A stretch of DNA of 64,000 nt from Cohnella sp. WQ 127256 (GTDB lineage: Bacteria > Bacillota > Bacilli > Paenibacillales > Paenibacillaceae): contig NZ_JAMZCY010000003.1 of assembly GCF_024519285.1 (NCBI RefSeq), forward strand, positions 248,001 to 312,000, written 5' to 3'. A program made the position numbers and the translations under genes. This document shows, piece by piece, positions 1-8,843 of this stretch; position 1 is the first letter of the stretch, and every line of letters begins with the position of its first letter. A model generated the notes under the pieces. That model had not been told where the DNA came from. It saw nothing but the letters and a program-made list of their open reading frames with translations, and searched no databases.

Positions 1-650
1 CCCCCGGGACCACCCGGACCACCGGGACCTGGAGGAAACATGCCGCCCCCGGGACCGCCCGGACCACCGGGACCTGGAGGAAACATGCCGCCCCCGGGAC
101 CGCCCGGACCACCGGGACCTGGAGGAAACATGCCGCCCCCGGGTCCACCCGGACCACCGGGACCTGGAGGAAACATGCCGCCGCCGGGACCGCCCGGACC
201 ACCGGGACCTGGAGGAAACATGCCGCCGCCGGGTCCGCCCGGACCTCCGGGACCTGGGAACATACCGCCGCCGGGACCACCCGGACCACCGGGACCTGGA
301 GGAAACATGCCGCCCCCGGGTCCGCCCGGACCTCCGGGACCTGGAGGAAACATGCCGCCGCCAGGTCCACCTGGACCTCCGGGTCCACCCCCTAGACCGC
401 CTCCCAATAAACCTCCGAGCAATCCACGGTCTTGTTCTTGCGGAAATACCCACCAAGGAATCGGGTGAGTCTTATAAGTTGGCTGATCCTCGTTCTGATG
501 TAAATGTACGATAGCCCCTTTAGCTGAAATCTTTTTTCCAGATGTGTTTTTAGTTTTGGGTTGGGTTTGTCGTGAAGAGAGTTTGGCTTTCGGATCAGCG
601 GTTGCTTTACGCAATAGTGGCTTGGCACCCGTCGATCGAGATTTCGGCAT
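1..650 (-). CDS. Gly/Pro-rich tandem-repeat protein (5' part, runs off the window)
   Basis: I do not recognise the family. The reading frame opens with ATG at 650, behind the strong site AAAGGAGGA, and stays open to the window edge (about 216 residues seen). The first roughly 70 residues are basic and Ser/Thr/Lys-rich (MPKSRSTGAKPLLRKATADP) and carry the motif HPIPWWVFPQEQDRGLL. A Gly-rich stretch (GLLGGLLGGGLGG) leads into about eight copies of a 15-residue repeat of the type GGPGGPGGGMFPPGP. There is no signal peptide. Low-complexity proteins of this kind in spore formers are often surface or spore-coat components, but that is only a guess. The opposite strand also reads as collagen-like GPP triplets, but without a ribosome site or a sensible N-terminus. 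Confidence 0.72.
   Translation of the reverse strand, partial: MPKSRSTGAKPLLRKATADPKAKLSSRQTQPKTKNTSGKKISAKGAIVHLHQNEDQPTYKTHPIPWWVFPQEQDRGLLGGLLGGGLGGGPGGPGGPGGGMFPPGPGGPGGPGGGMFPPGPGGPGGPGGGMFPGPGGPGGPGGGMFPPGPGGPGGPGGGMFPPGPGGPGGPGGGMFPPGPGGPGGPGGGMFPPGPGGPGGPGGGMFPPGPGGPGGPG
55..390. repeat. 45-bp tandem repeat inside the Gly/Pro-rich gene
   Basis: A 45-bp unit is repeated head to tail with few substitutions; one copy near 250-262 lacks three bases. It encodes the 15-residue Gly/Pro/Met/Phe repeat on the minus strand. Near-identity between copies suggests recent expansion, so copy number may vary between strains. Confidence 0.85.
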
Positions 651-789
651 TGTTGTTCCTCCTTTGCCCATGGGCGAATGACGATTAATGCAGGATATGC
701 GCCCACAGGGGTTCCGGTGTCATAAGGTTTAGGAAATGAACCTTCGGCATTTAAGGGAGCTTATTTGGCGTCCAGAGGTCTTTGCGATC

Positions 790-1007
790 GTAATTTCGAG
801 TATGCAGTTAAGTAACAACGAACTGCAGCATCCCACCAGTGTGATATCGAGCGTGCAGTTAGGTAACATCGAACTGCAGCATCCCACCAGTGTGATATCG
901 AGTATGCAGTTAGGTAACATCGAACTGCAGCATCCCACCAGTGTGATATCGAGTATGCAGTTAGGTAACATCGAACTGCAGCATCCCATCAGTGTGATTT
1001 CGAACAA
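790..1007. repeat. 51-bp tandem repeat, four copies plus a partial one
   Basis: Contiguous copies start at 790, 841, 892 and 943, with a partial copy from 994. Each contains ATGCAGTTAGGTAACATCGA and CTGCAGCATCCCACCAGT. Copies differ by a few bases. The unit is a multiple of three, so both strands stay open through it, but no ribosome site or recognisable protein goes with those frames. I treat it as a non-coding intergenic repeat. Confidence 0.85.
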
Positions 1008-1078
1008 GTAATTAGCAACTCGATCCCTATTAGCAACACAGCTCGCTGTTAAACAGAGTGAGCTACACACGCTCAACC

Positions 1079-1185
1079 TACTCGCACTATTCTCATAACC
1101 GCTCGCACTATTCTCATAACCGCTCGCACTAATCGCACTATTCTCATAACCACTCACACTATTCGCATAACCGCTCGTACTAATT
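1079..1185. repeat. 21-bp degenerate tandem repeat
   Basis: A unit of the form CTCGCACTATTCTCATAACCG begins at 1081 and 1102 and then recurs in diverged form, with a 9-bp insertion, to about 1185. On the minus strand it reads as repeated GYENSAS, which looks like an artefact of the 21-bp period. Together with the 51-bp array it fills the gene-free stretch between the repeat protein and the LacI gene. Confidence 0.75.
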
Positions 1186-1195
1186 GTCTGAACCC

Positions 1196-1229
1196 AAGAA
1201 GAACCAACAGATCCCTGTTGGTTCTTCTT
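1196..1229. terminator. Perfect 15-bp hairpin, probable terminator
   Basis: AAGAAGAACCAACAG (1196-1210), loop ATCC, then the exact complement (1215-1229). The 3' arm is T-rich but no long T run follows. It separates the repeat region from the LacI-controlled locus. Confidence 0.6.
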
Positions 1230-1254
1230 AATGTACGTGCATTCCCAAATATGG

Positions 1255-1266
1255 TTAATCGATTAA
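1255..1266. promoter_or_regulatory. Putative LacI-family operator O1
   Basis: TTAATCGATTAA is a perfect 12-bp palindrome with a central CG, the layout usual for LacI-family operators. A second site of the same form lies 97 bp downstream at 1352-1363. Both are upstream of the LacI-type gene, suggesting autoregulation, perhaps with DNA looping between the two sites. Confidence 0.5.
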
Positions 1267-1351
1267 ACAATTTTCTAATAAAAATATCGGTTAACTCCTA
1301 AAAAAACTTCTAATATTTGTGAATTTACCGTCATATACTCACCTCGTAAGG

Positions 1352-1363
1352 TTAAACGTTTAA
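1352..1363. promoter_or_regulatory. Putative LacI-family operator O2
   Basis: TTAAACGTTTAA, a perfect 12-bp palindrome, matches O1 in the pattern TTAAWCGWTTAA. It lies about 40 bp upstream of the regulator start, just after the likely promoter region. Confidence 0.55.
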
Positions 1364-1404
1364 TCAAAGCGACGCTTTTCTTAACCCGGGAGCAGGTGAC
1401 GAAG

Positions 1405-2433
1405 ATGAAGCGCATTACCATTCGTGATGTATCGGTTAGGGCAGGCGTGTCAACGGCAGCAGTGTCTTACGTGCTGAACGGACGTGAAGGCAAAGTTTCT
1501 CCTGAAACCGTTGCCAGAGTTCGTCGCGCGGCCGAAGAGCTTAACTACATCCCTGATCTATCTGCCCGTAGCCTCGTCAATAACAAGTCAAAGCTAATAG
1601 GCGTCGTCATTCCCCAGACCGAGGATCAGAAGCAGCTACTGCTACAGAATCCGTTCTACTCGGAATTGATCTGCGGGATCGAAGCCCGACTAAGGCAATC
1701 TGGATACCACATGATTTTGTCTGGCATTGAGAAGGGGGAAGGTTATCTCGACACGTCCATGCAGCGGAATCTCGACGGAGCGATTATTACCGGCATTTAT
1801 CAAGAAAGCTTCTATGAAGATTTGAAAAAGGTGCGGATGCCCATCGTGCTTGTGGACAGCTATATTTACGATAGCTATTTCCACGTCGTGGGCATTGATG
1901 ATGAGCTCGGCGGTTATATGGCAACGAAGCATCTGATTGACAATGGTCATACGAATATCGCACTCGTCACCGGTATGATTCGTAAGGATGGGGTTGTTGA
2001 GAAGAGATTTCTAGGCTACAAGAGGGCGCTTAAGGAAGCGGAGTTGTTTTATAATCCGGATCATGTATTCGAGCATTCCGTAACGTATCAATTCGGGCAA
2101 GAGGCTGGAAAGTTAATCGCAGCTAAATGTCCAGAAATTACAGCAGCATTCGCAACAAGTGACCTGATGGCGATGGGTGTTATCCAAGGGATTAGGGACG
2201 AAGGGAAGGAAGTACCCGAGCATGTATCGGTCGTTGGATTTGACGATATTTCCATTGCCCGGCTGTGCACACCTCCATTGACGACGATCAAGCAAGATGC
2301 AGTTTCAAGAGGAATTATGGCAGCGGATCGTTTGCTAACTGCAATCGAAAAGTCTAAGGAAGGGCTGCCCCAAGAGCCGACGATTATGCCACTTTCACTT
2401 ATAGACCGCGATACCGTACTTAAGCTGACCTAA
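1405..2433 (+). CDS. LacI-family transcriptional regulator
   Basis: LacI/GalR-type sugar-responsive regulator, 342 residues, normal length for the family. The N-terminal helix-turn-helix is clear (TIRDVSVRAGVSTAAVSYVL), followed by the hinge region (YIPDLSARSLV) and a periplasmic-binding-protein-like sensor domain starting at KLIGVVIPQ. I place the start at ATG 1405 because AGGTGA lies five bases upstream; a GTG at 1396 would overlap that site. It opens a locus of sugar ABC transporter, dehydrogenase and ThuA genes on the same strand. Two TTAAWCGWTTAA palindromes upstream suggest that it controls itself and the operon. The inducer is unknown. Confidence 0.93.
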   Translation: MKRITIRDVSVRAGVSTAAVSYVLNGREGKVSPETVARVRRAAEELNYIPDLSARSLVNNKSKLIGVVIPQTEDQKQLLLQNPFYSELICGIEARLRQSGYHMILSGIEKGEGYLDTSMQRNLDGAIITGIYQESFYEDLKKVRMPIVLVDSYIYDSYFHVVGIDDELGGYMATKHLIDNGHTNIALVTGMIRKDGVVEKRFLGYKRALKEAELFYNPDHVFEHSVTYQFGQEAGKLIAAKCPEITAAFATSDLMAMGVIQGIRDEGKEVPEHVSVVGFDDISIARLCTPPLTTIKQDAVSRGIMAADRLLTAIEKSKEGLPQEPTIMPLSLIDRDTVLKLT

Positions 2434-2571
2434 CGATTACTCGATGGATGATTCGCCCAAGTTGGCTCTTTTAAAGGAGGTGGATCGGTCGTTGAGGGTG
2501 TGGGTGAAATGCTCGGAGGTAAGTCGCCTTAAAGAGAAAGACCTTAAGCTCATAATAAGGAGAGGGTTCAA

Positions 2572-3957
2572 ATGTTGAAGAAAAGTGGAGCTATTATCAT
2601 ACTGGCTATCATGATGATTATAAGTGCATGCGCATCTAATAAGGGAAACAATGCGGAAAGCTCGGCACCAGCAACTTCAGAATCACCGTCAGCAACGGTT
2701 TCAGAGTCTCCATCTCCGTCATCGTCAGAGACACCGTCACCCTCACCGTCCGAATCCCCATCCCCTTCCAAAGAAGCGGTTACGATCAAATTAATGATGT
2801 ACACCGCGAACGGACAGGAGCAAACGCTTAAAGGAATTGTGGATGCTTTTCAAGCCGTAAATTCGGATGTCACTGTGGATTATGAGGTTGTACCTTATGC
2901 GGATTACGACACGAAGCTAAACACGCTCCTCGCAAGCGGAAGTGAGCCAGATTTGTTCGAGGTTGGTTACGAGAATTTCAGAACGTATGCTTCCAAGGAT
3001 CTCTTACTCGACCTAAATCCGACAATTACAGCGGATACATTATTCAAACCGGAAATTTATAAGAAGTTAGCTTACGATGCTTTCAATTACAATGGCAAAC
3101 AAATGGGTGTCACGCACAGCTTCTCAGACGTCGTGCTGTTCTACAACAAAGATTTGTTCGACGCCAAAGGCTTGAAATATCCGGATGCTTCCTGGACCTG
3201 GAAAGAAGAATTGGAGGCGGCTAAACAGTTAACTGATGCTAAGAATGGCGTGTGGGGCACTTATGCTCCGATTCAGTTCTATGAGTTTTATAAAACGATC
3301 GTGCAAAATGGTGGAGGAGTATTCGATTCTGAAGGTAAACCAACGGTGAACAGCCCTGCCAACGTGGAGGCACTTCAGTGGATGATCGACAAAGCGAGCA
3401 AATACAAAGTTTCACCTGCATTAAACGATGACACCTTCAATCAGCCGGACGCAGACTTGAACGCATTTAAAGAAGGTAAACTGGCTATGGCTCGATTTGG
3501 GATTTGGAATTTTAATGGCTTCAAGGAAGCACCGTTTAAATGGGACATCGCTCTTGAGCCAGGTCAAACACAGAAAGCTCACCATTTCTTCGCGGACGGT
3601 CTTGTCGCTTCCAAAAACACGAAAAATGCTGAAGCAGCATGGAGATTTATGAAGTTCATTTCCAGTGATCCAGCCGCTGTGAGCTTAAGAATTACCGCTG
3701 GATGGAGCGTGCCAGCCGTTGCCGACGAAGCGGTCATGGATGCGTACTACAAGCAGACGCCTCCGGATTCTAAGAAGATTGTCTCTGAAGCGCTTGATTC
3801 TCTCGTACTTCCTCCAGTTGGTCCTAAACCAGAGAAGTGGAATGAATTGAAAACTGCAGTAAGCGACGAACTGGATAAAGCGAAGCTTGGGAAGTCCACT
3901 CCGCAGAAGGCGCTCGATGCTGCACAGAAGAAAGTCGAAGAGCTGCTGAGTAAGTAA
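2572..3957 (+). CDS. Extracellular sugar-binding lipoprotein (family 1 solute-binding protein)
   Basis: Substrate-binding component of a carbohydrate ABC importer, 461 residues. A lipoprotein signal peptide ends in IISAC, so the mature protein is probably lipid-anchored to the outer face of the membrane. A Ser/Pro/Glu-rich linker of about 45 residues follows, then a family 1 binding fold (TIKLMMYTANGQEQTL onward; SEPDLFEVGY; FNGFKEAPFKWDIALEPG). The start is supported by AAGGAGAGG. A 138-bp gap behind lacI contains an imperfect inverted repeat (CTCTTTTAAAGG / CCTTAAAGAG), which could reduce read-through or stabilise the downstream mRNA. No ATPase gene is present nearby; such importers usually share an MsmX-type ATPase encoded elsewhere. 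Confidence 0.93.
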   Translation: MLKKSGAIIILAIMMIISACASNKGNNAESSAPATSESPSATVSESPSPSSSETPSPSPSESPSPSKEAVTIKLMMYTANGQEQTLKGIVDAFQAVNSDVTVDYEVVPYADYDTKLNTLLASGSEPDLFEVGYENFRTYASKDLLLDLNPTITADTLFKPEIYKKLAYDAFNYNGKQMGVTHSFSDVVLFYNKDLFDAKGLKYPDASWTWKEELEAAKQLTDAKNGVWGTYAPIQFYEFYKTIVQNGGGVFDSEGKPTVNSPANVEALQWMIDKASKYKVSPALNDDTFNQPDADLNAFKEGKLAMARFGIWNFNGFKEAPFKWDIALEPGQTQKAHHFFADGLVASKNTKNAEAAWRFMKFISSDPAAVSLRITAGWSVPAVADEAVMDAYYKQTPPDSKKIVSEALDSLVLPPVGPKPEKWNELKTAVSDELDKAKLGKSTPQKALDAAQKKVEELLSK

Positions 3958-4040
3958 CCCTTGTAGGCTGGGAGCGAACACCTTGAATAGAGGGGCATAC
4001 GGCTTGTTCCACTTCACTTCAATGAGAAAGGAAAATGAGA

Positions 4041-4934
4041 ATGGTCGGACAACGTAAGTGGAACCGCCGTATTGCCGCCTTAGTATTCTTGCTCCCAGCC
4101 CTGATCGGATTGCTGGCATTCCAACTCGTTCCCATGGTTTCCTCGGTAGTCATTAGCTTCTCGGATTGGGATTTACTCAGTAAGTGGACTCAGATCCATT
4201 TCATCGGCTGGGATAACTATGCTGAGGTGTTTAAGGATGAGAAATCGTACACGTCGATCAAGAATGTTTTCTTGTTCTTGATCGGCTACATGCCTCTTAT
4301 TACGATCCTTGGTACCTTATTTGCAGTGCTTCTGAATCGGAACATTCGAGGAATTAAGTTCTATCGTGCTGCAGTGTTTATCCCGGTCATCACCTCTTGG
4401 GTAGCTGTTTCTATCGTATGGCGATGGTTATTAAACGGACAGAGTGGTTTGATTAATTACTTGTTATTCAAGCTCGGTATTCATGGTCCGATATGGCTGC
4501 AGGATGATCATTGGGCACTCGTTGCTATCATCGCAGTGACGATTTGGAAGGACATCGGATTCGTCTCCATTATTTTGCTAGCGGGACTACAGGATATTTC
4601 TGAAGACTACTACGAGGCAGCAGATCTAGATGGGGCATCAGCTTGGAGTAAATTGTGGCGCATCACTGTTCCGTTGTTATCTCCGACATTGTTTTTCATA
4701 GTGACGATCTCGCTAATCAATTCGTTTCAATTGTTCGACCAGGTTCTGATTATGACCAACGGTGGTCCTGCGGGAGCTACTAGTACGATCGTGGAGCAGG
4801 TTTACAAGAACGCCTTTCAATTCAACAAGATGGGTTTTGCCGCAGCTCAGTCCTGGGTGCTCTTCCTTATTATTTTCACAGTAACGATGATCATGCAGAA
4901 GCTGCAACGGAGGTGGGTCGTCTATGAAAGATAG
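4041..4934 (+). CDS. Sugar ABC transporter permease (MalF/UgpA type)
   Basis: Inner-membrane permease of the importer fed by the upstream lipoprotein, with about six membrane segments. The cytoplasmic EAA loop is visible (YYEAADLDGASAWSKLWRIT), which docks with the ATPase. The frame also offers ATG 4035, but AAAGGA is only two bases from it and eight from 4041, so 4041 is preferred. The 3' end overlaps the second permease gene by 11 bases, indicating translational coupling. Confidence 0.92.
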   Translation: MVGQRKWNRRIAALVFLLPALIGLLAFQLVPMVSSVVISFSDWDLLSKWTQIHFIGWDNYAEVFKDEKSYTSIKNVFLFLIGYMPLITILGTLFAVLLNRNIRGIKFYRAAVFIPVITSWVAVSIVWRWLLNGQSGLINYLLFKLGIHGPIWLQDDHWALVAIIAVTIWKDIGFVSIILLAGLQDISEDYYEAADLDGASAWSKLWRITVPLLSPTLFFIVTISLINSFQLFDQVLIMTNGGPAGATSTIVEQVYKNAFQFNKMGFAAAQSWVLFLIIFTVTMIMQKLQRRWVVYER

Positions 4935-5751
4935 AAGCTCAAGGCTTAAAAGTGCTTTGACGCATTTATTCCTAGCGGCTGCCTCCATCATCCTCGTGTT
5001 CCCTTTTGTGTGGATGGTATCCGGGGCGTTCAAGGCGAAGCTGGAGGCCGTGAAGATGCCGCCACAATTCCTCCCTTCCCATTGGAATATGGATAACTTC
5101 CGGCAGATTGAGCAGTTTTTCCCGTTATATCGGTTTCTGCTCAACAGCATCGGTATCGCGATCGCGACAACCATCATTCAACTACTTGTATGCGCAATGG
5201 CAGCTTACGTCTTCGCCAAAATCCCGTTTAGAGGCCGCCAATCTGTATTTATTCTGTTCCTGACTACAATGATGATTCCGAGCCAAGTGACGCTTGTGCC
5301 GCTGTTTATCTTATTTTCCCAAACGAATCTCATCGACACTTATGCGGGACTCATTTTACCTGGGGTATTCAGCGCTTACGGAACGTTCCTCATGCGACAG
5401 AACATCATGACGATCCCAAATGAGCTACTTGAGGCCGCGTTCATAGACGGAGCCTCCTATTACCGCGTTTTTAAGAGCGTTATCCTGCCTCTCGTTAAAC
5501 CGACGCTTGCTGCGCTTACGATCTTTGCCTTCATGAGCTCTTGGAATAACTTTCTATGGCCGCTGATTGCGACAAACAGCAAGGAACTCATGACCCTGCC
5601 GCTTGGCCTCAGCAAGCTGCAAGGCAAATGGTCAACGGAATGGAACATTCTCATGGCGGGTAATGTGGTGAGCTTTATCCCGATCTTCGTCGTGTACTTG
5701 TTCGCTCAGCGTTATTTCATTAAAGGAATGACCATGACAGGAATTAAATGA
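4924..5751 (+). CDS. Sugar ABC transporter permease (MalG/UgpE type)
   Basis: Second permease subunit, 275 residues, of usual length. It has an N-terminal membrane segment (LFLAAASIILVFPFVWMVSG) and an EAA loop (LLEAAFIDGASYYRVFKSVI) followed by the characteristic SSWNNFLWPL region. It starts inside the end of the first permease gene, with GGAGGTG upstream. With the lipoprotein and first permease it forms a CUT1-type carbohydrate importer; the substrate cannot be read from the sequence. Confidence 0.93.
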   Translation: MKDRSSRLKSALTHLFLAAASIILVFPFVWMVSGAFKAKLEAVKMPPQFLPSHWNMDNFRQIEQFFPLYRFLLNSIGIAIATTIIQLLVCAMAAYVFAKIPFRGRQSVFILFLTTMMIPSQVTLVPLFILFSQTNLIDTYAGLILPGVFSAYGTFLMRQNIMTIPNELLEAAFIDGASYYRVFKSVILPLVKPTLAALTIFAFMSSWNNFLWPLIATNSKELMTLPLGLSKLQGKWSTEWNILMAGNVVSFIPIFVVYLFAQRYFIKGMTMTGIK

Positions 5752-5784
5752 CCGTCTGCAAATTAGACTAGCTGGAGGAATCAT

Positions 5785-6897
5785 ATGATGAAGGAAATAC
5801 GATTAGGGCTAATTGGATTAGGTGGAATGGCGTCTGTACATGCGGAGCAGATTGAGCGGATTGCGGGAGCATCCATCACTGCGATCTGCGATTTGGACAC
5901 TGCAAAAGTAGCAGAATGGGGCAGCAAGCACGGAATTGAGTTGAGCTCGCAATACTCCAGTCCCGAGGATTTAATACGCGACTCTGGTGTCGATGCGGTA
6001 CTATCCATTACGCCAAATAACGTCCATTACGAGATCATCCGTCTTTGTTTGATCCACAGCATGCCTATCATGACAGAAAAGCCATTTACGCGGACCTATG
6101 CCGAGGCGAAAAAGTTAATGGAGATTTCTGAGTCGCTTCAGACAGCTTCGACTTGCATGGTTGGCTTTTCTTACCGGTACACCCCGTCATTTCGTCTGGC
6201 ACGTGAAATGATCAGAAGTGGAAAGATCGGTAAGGTGCGTCATGTGTTTCTCCAATATTTACAGCAATGGGGCGGACCCCTGTTTGAAACGAAAATGAAT
6301 TGGCGGATGGATCGATCCATTACGGGTACGGGTGCGTTGGGGGATCTCGGCTCTCATATGGTGGATGCCGCTAGATTTCTGGTCGGCGAGCCGTTGGAAA
6401 TATCCGCGATAATGAGCTCTCTAATTGCGCAACGCGAGGATCCGTTAACCGGCAGTCCGGTTGATGTGGACGTCGATGACTTCACCGCGTTCGTCGCGGT
6501 TTTAACGGATGGCATTCCAGCTGTTTTCCAAACGTCGCGCAACGCGTATGGCAGTCAAAATCAATTCGAAATTTCCGTATACGGAGATACGGGGGCGCTT
6601 CAAATGGGTTGGGAGTACGGGGACACTCTCCATTGGACTCATCCGAACGAGGAGGGTAAGCCAATAAAGGAAGAGATTCAGGTGTCGGAGGAGTATCGGC
6701 TGCAGCAGATGCAGGATTTCGTCGATCTGGTACGCGGAACTGTGCGGGAGGAAACGGCTACCTTGCGCGACGGTTATTTGAACCAGCGGGTTCTTGAAGC
6801 GGTTGAACAAGCGTATGTGAGTAAAAGGACGATTACAGTTGCAGAAATCGAAGCTGCGTCTGGTGTAATGCAAAGTGCGTCAGAGGTGAAAAAATGA
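5785..6897 (+). CDS. Gfo/Idh/MocA-family oxidoreductase
   Basis: NAD(P)-dependent sugar dehydrogenase or related oxidoreductase, 370 residues. The N-terminal Rossmann motif is [16 protein letters not shown]. The family EKP motif is [16 protein letters not shown], and the C-terminal domain carries [17 protein letters not shown]. The start has GGAGGAA at good distance. It follows the permeases by 33 bp and overlaps the ThuA-like gene by four bases, so it probably acts on the imported sugar or a derivative. The exact substrate is unknown. Confidence 0.93.
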   Translation: MMKEIRLGLIGLGGMASVHAEQIERIAGASITAICDLDTAKVAEWGSKHGIELSSQYSSPEDLIRDSGVDAVLSITPNNVHYEIIRLCLIHSMPIMTEKPFTRTYAEAKKLMEISESLQTASTCMVGFSYRYTPSFRLAREMIRSGKIGKVRHVFLQYLQQWGGPLFETKMNWRMDRSITGTGALGDLGSHMVDAARFLVGEPLEISAIMSSLIAQREDPLTGSPVDVDVDDFTAFVAVLTDGIPAVFQTSRNAYGSQNQFEISVYGDTGALQMGWEYGDTLHWTHPNEEGKPIKEEIQVSEEYRLQQMQDFVDLVRGTVREETATLRDGYLNQRVLEAVEQAYVSKRTITVAEIEAASGVMQSASEVKK

Positions 6898-7640
6898 GCG
6901 TGAACCCGAACATAAGAGTAACGATATGGAATGAGTTTCGTCACGAACGATACAATCCGGAGGTTATGAAGATTTATCCGGAAGGGATTCATCGTGCGCT
7001 ACAGAATGGGCTTTCCCCATTCGGGTTTGAGGTAAGTACAGCCACATTGGATGAGCCGGAGCATGGACTGACCGAGGCGACATTAGGCGCAACTGACGTT
7101 CTGATCTGGTGGGGACATCAAGCTCATGACGAGGTTGATGATGGCATCGTTCAACGTGTGCAGGAACGAGTGCTGCAAGGAATGGGGCTGATCGTCCTAC
7201 ATTCGGGACATTACTCCAAAATATTCAAAAAACTAATGGGAACGACTTGCGCGTTAAAATGGCGGGAAGCGGATGAGAAGGAGCGTCTCTGGATCGTGAA
7301 GCCTACCCATCCGATCGCGCTAGGTTTACCGGAGTATTTCGAGCTGGACGAAGAAGAGATGTACGGAGAGTTCTTCGATGTGCCGGACCCGGACGAGCTC
7401 GTGCTGGTTAGCTGGTTCGAAGGCGGAGAAGTTTTCCGTAGTGGGATTACGTATACACGAGGACAGGGGAAAATCTTTTATTTCCGTCCAGGGCATGAGA
7501 CGTATCCGACTTATTATCAGGAACCAATTATTCGTATCATTGCGAACGCTATTAAGTGGGCTGCAAGTGATCGAGGCGCTTCTCCTTTTTACGGTAACGT
7601 GAAGCCTCTTGAGATCATTACCCCGAAAGTAACGCCATGA
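6894..7640 (+). CDS. ThuA-like domain protein (trehalose-utilisation type)
   Basis: A 248-residue protein of the ThuA-like fold, related to class I glutamine amidotransferases ([64 protein letters not shown]). In rhizobia ThuA works with ThuB, a Gfo/Idh/MocA protein, in trehalose and related disaccharide catabolism. The same gene pair here, overlapping by ATGA, suggests a similar keto-sugar pathway. It is the last gene of the operon, followed by a terminator at 7680. Confidence 0.9.
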   Translation: MSVNPNIRVTIWNEFRHERYNPEVMKIYPEGIHRALQNGLSPFGFEVSTATLDEPEHGLTEATLGATDVLIWWGHQAHDEVDDGIVQRVQERVLQGMGLIVLHSGHYSKIFKKLMGTTCALKWREADEKERLWIVKPTHPIALGLPEYFELDEEEMYGEFFDVPDPDELVLVSWFEGGEVFRSGITYTRGQGKIFYFRPGHETYPTYYQEPIIRIIANAIKWAASDRGASPFYGNVKPLEIITPKVTP

Positions 7641-7679
7641 TCTTCGATCGAATCGTTTGAGCTGACTTTTTTTATTTTG

Positions 7680-7702
7680 AACGGCAGCAATGCCGTTTTT
7701 TT
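7680..7702 (+). terminator. Rho-independent terminator after the sugar operon
   Basis: AACGGCA, loop GCAA, TGCCGTT, then a run of T. It ends the lacI-to-thuA transcription unit. Confidence 0.85.
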
Positions 7703-7773
7703 GTTTGCAATACCGTTTTTCAAGCCGATTTAGGGTAAAATACAATCAATGATTGAGCAGCGGAGGGATTGGA

Positions 7774-8676
7774 ATGAGCATCGCGGTGATCGGTTGGATG
7801 TTTGGTGGCTTCAGTGCGGTGACAGGAAGCGCATTCGCAGCTTTGTACGGAATAACTGTGAAAGCTCAGCGACCTCGTCTTGTGCCCAATGAGCAGGTTC
7901 CATCAGTGCCCTATGAAGAAACAGAATGGAAAAGCGGGGGTAAAACCGTGAAAGGCTGGTTCCTATCACGGGCTGACTCCAAGGATCCATTGCCTGGACC
8001 GGTTATTATTATCGCACATGGCTGGGGCTCCAACCGATCTAGAGTACTCCGGTACGCGATTCCTTTATATGAAGAAGGCTACTCGATTCTCATGTACGAT
8101 GCTCGGAGTCATGGGGAAAGTGATTTCTTCAAAACACCAACAGGCTTACAGTTCCGCGATGATTTATTGGCGACAATAGAATGGCTATGTAAGCGTCCTG
8201 AAGCAGATACTAATCGAATTGGCGTACTTGGTCATTCTCTAGGTGCATATGGCGCTGTACTTGCCCTTGATGAGCAAGCTCCGATAGCCGCGTTAGTCAC
8301 GGATTCGATGCCTGTAAAATTTGCAACGATGATTGGCGCTGAGCTGAGACGTAGGAGGCTTCCACAATTTCCACTGGCACAACTTATACCACGAATGATG
8401 TTATGGAGAAGTGGAATTTCAACTGCAATGATGAAACGTGCAAATCCGGCCAGAATATTAAAAGATAATTCTCATGGACGAAGGACGCCAGTTTTACTTG
8501 TACATTCACGCAAGGACGGATTTATCCCGATGACAGAGCTCAATCATGTGCTAGCCCGCGCCCCAGATGTAGCGCATCTATTCGTAGATGCTGAGGGACA
8601 TAGCGCTTCTGAGCGAGATCCTTCCTTTTGGCCGACAGTGAAATCCTTTTTCCAAATCTCCTTACAAAAAAAGTAG
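7774..8676 (+). CDS. Membrane-anchored alpha/beta hydrolase
   Basis: Serine hydrolase of the alpha/beta fold, 300 residues. An N-terminal hydrophobic segment (VIGWMFGGFSAVTGSAFAAL) probably anchors it to the membrane. The oxyanion region is AHGWGSNRSR, the nucleophile elbow GHSLG, the acidic residue lies in HSRKDGFIPM, and the catalytic histidine in DAEGHSASE. The frame extends to a TTG at 7753, but GGAGGG lies six bases before ATG 7774, which I choose. The substrate is not evident; esterase or peptidase activity is possible. Confidence 0.9.
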   Translation: MSIAVIGWMFGGFSAVTGSAFAALYGITVKAQRPRLVPNEQVPSVPYEETEWKSGGKTVKGWFLSRADSKDPLPGPVIIIAHGWGSNRSRVLRYAIPLYEEGYSILMYDARSHGESDFFKTPTGLQFRDDLLATIEWLCKRPEADTNRIGVLGHSLGAYGAVLALDEQAPIAALVTDSMPVKFATMIGAELRRRRLPQFPLAQLIPRMMLWRSGISTAMMKRANPARILKDNSHGRRTPVLLVHSRKDGFIPMTELNHVLARAPDVAHLFVDAEGHSASERDPSFWPTVKSFFQISLQKK

Positions 8677-8795
8677 GCTTGCGGCAACGGGCCGCAAGCC
8701 TAAAATTATATATTATTGAAAAGGGGGGTCATGTATGTATTGTAACCCCTTAATATGTTGAAAAGATGAAGGGCATATTACGATTCGATTACAAA
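8670..8795 (+). repeat. Hairpin-rich intergenic element, copy 1
   Basis: First of three related units of about 125 bp. It contains hairpin 1 (AGGCTTGCGGC, loop AACGG, complement, 8675-8701), a G-run module with GGGGGGTCATGTATG, hairpin 2 (AAGGGG at 8721 with CCCCTT at 8746-8751), and a conserved tail ending in CGATTACAA. It begins across the stop codon of the hydrolase gene. Confidence 0.7.
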
Positions 8796-8843
8796 AATGA
8801 AAGCGCTACTCACACAGGTTGAATTCATTTAAAATTAGTTTAA

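Noticed and set aside
40..468. Collagen-like plus-strand ORF with PPGPPGPPG repeats
   Set aside because: The same repeat lies in a minus-strand frame that has AAAGGAGGA before its ATG and a sensible unique N-terminus. The plus-strand frame has no ribosome site in the window and ends in an unremarkable tail, so I treat it as the antisense reading.
790..1007. Possible CRISPR array
   Set aside because: The 51-bp units are contiguous, with no unique spacers between conserved repeats, and no cas genes are present.
729..1157. Overlapping ORFs of 91 (plus) and 142 (minus) residues in the tandem repeats
   Set aside because: They stay open only because the repeat periods (51 and 21 bp) are multiples of three. 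No ribosome site, no family, and both strands are equally open.
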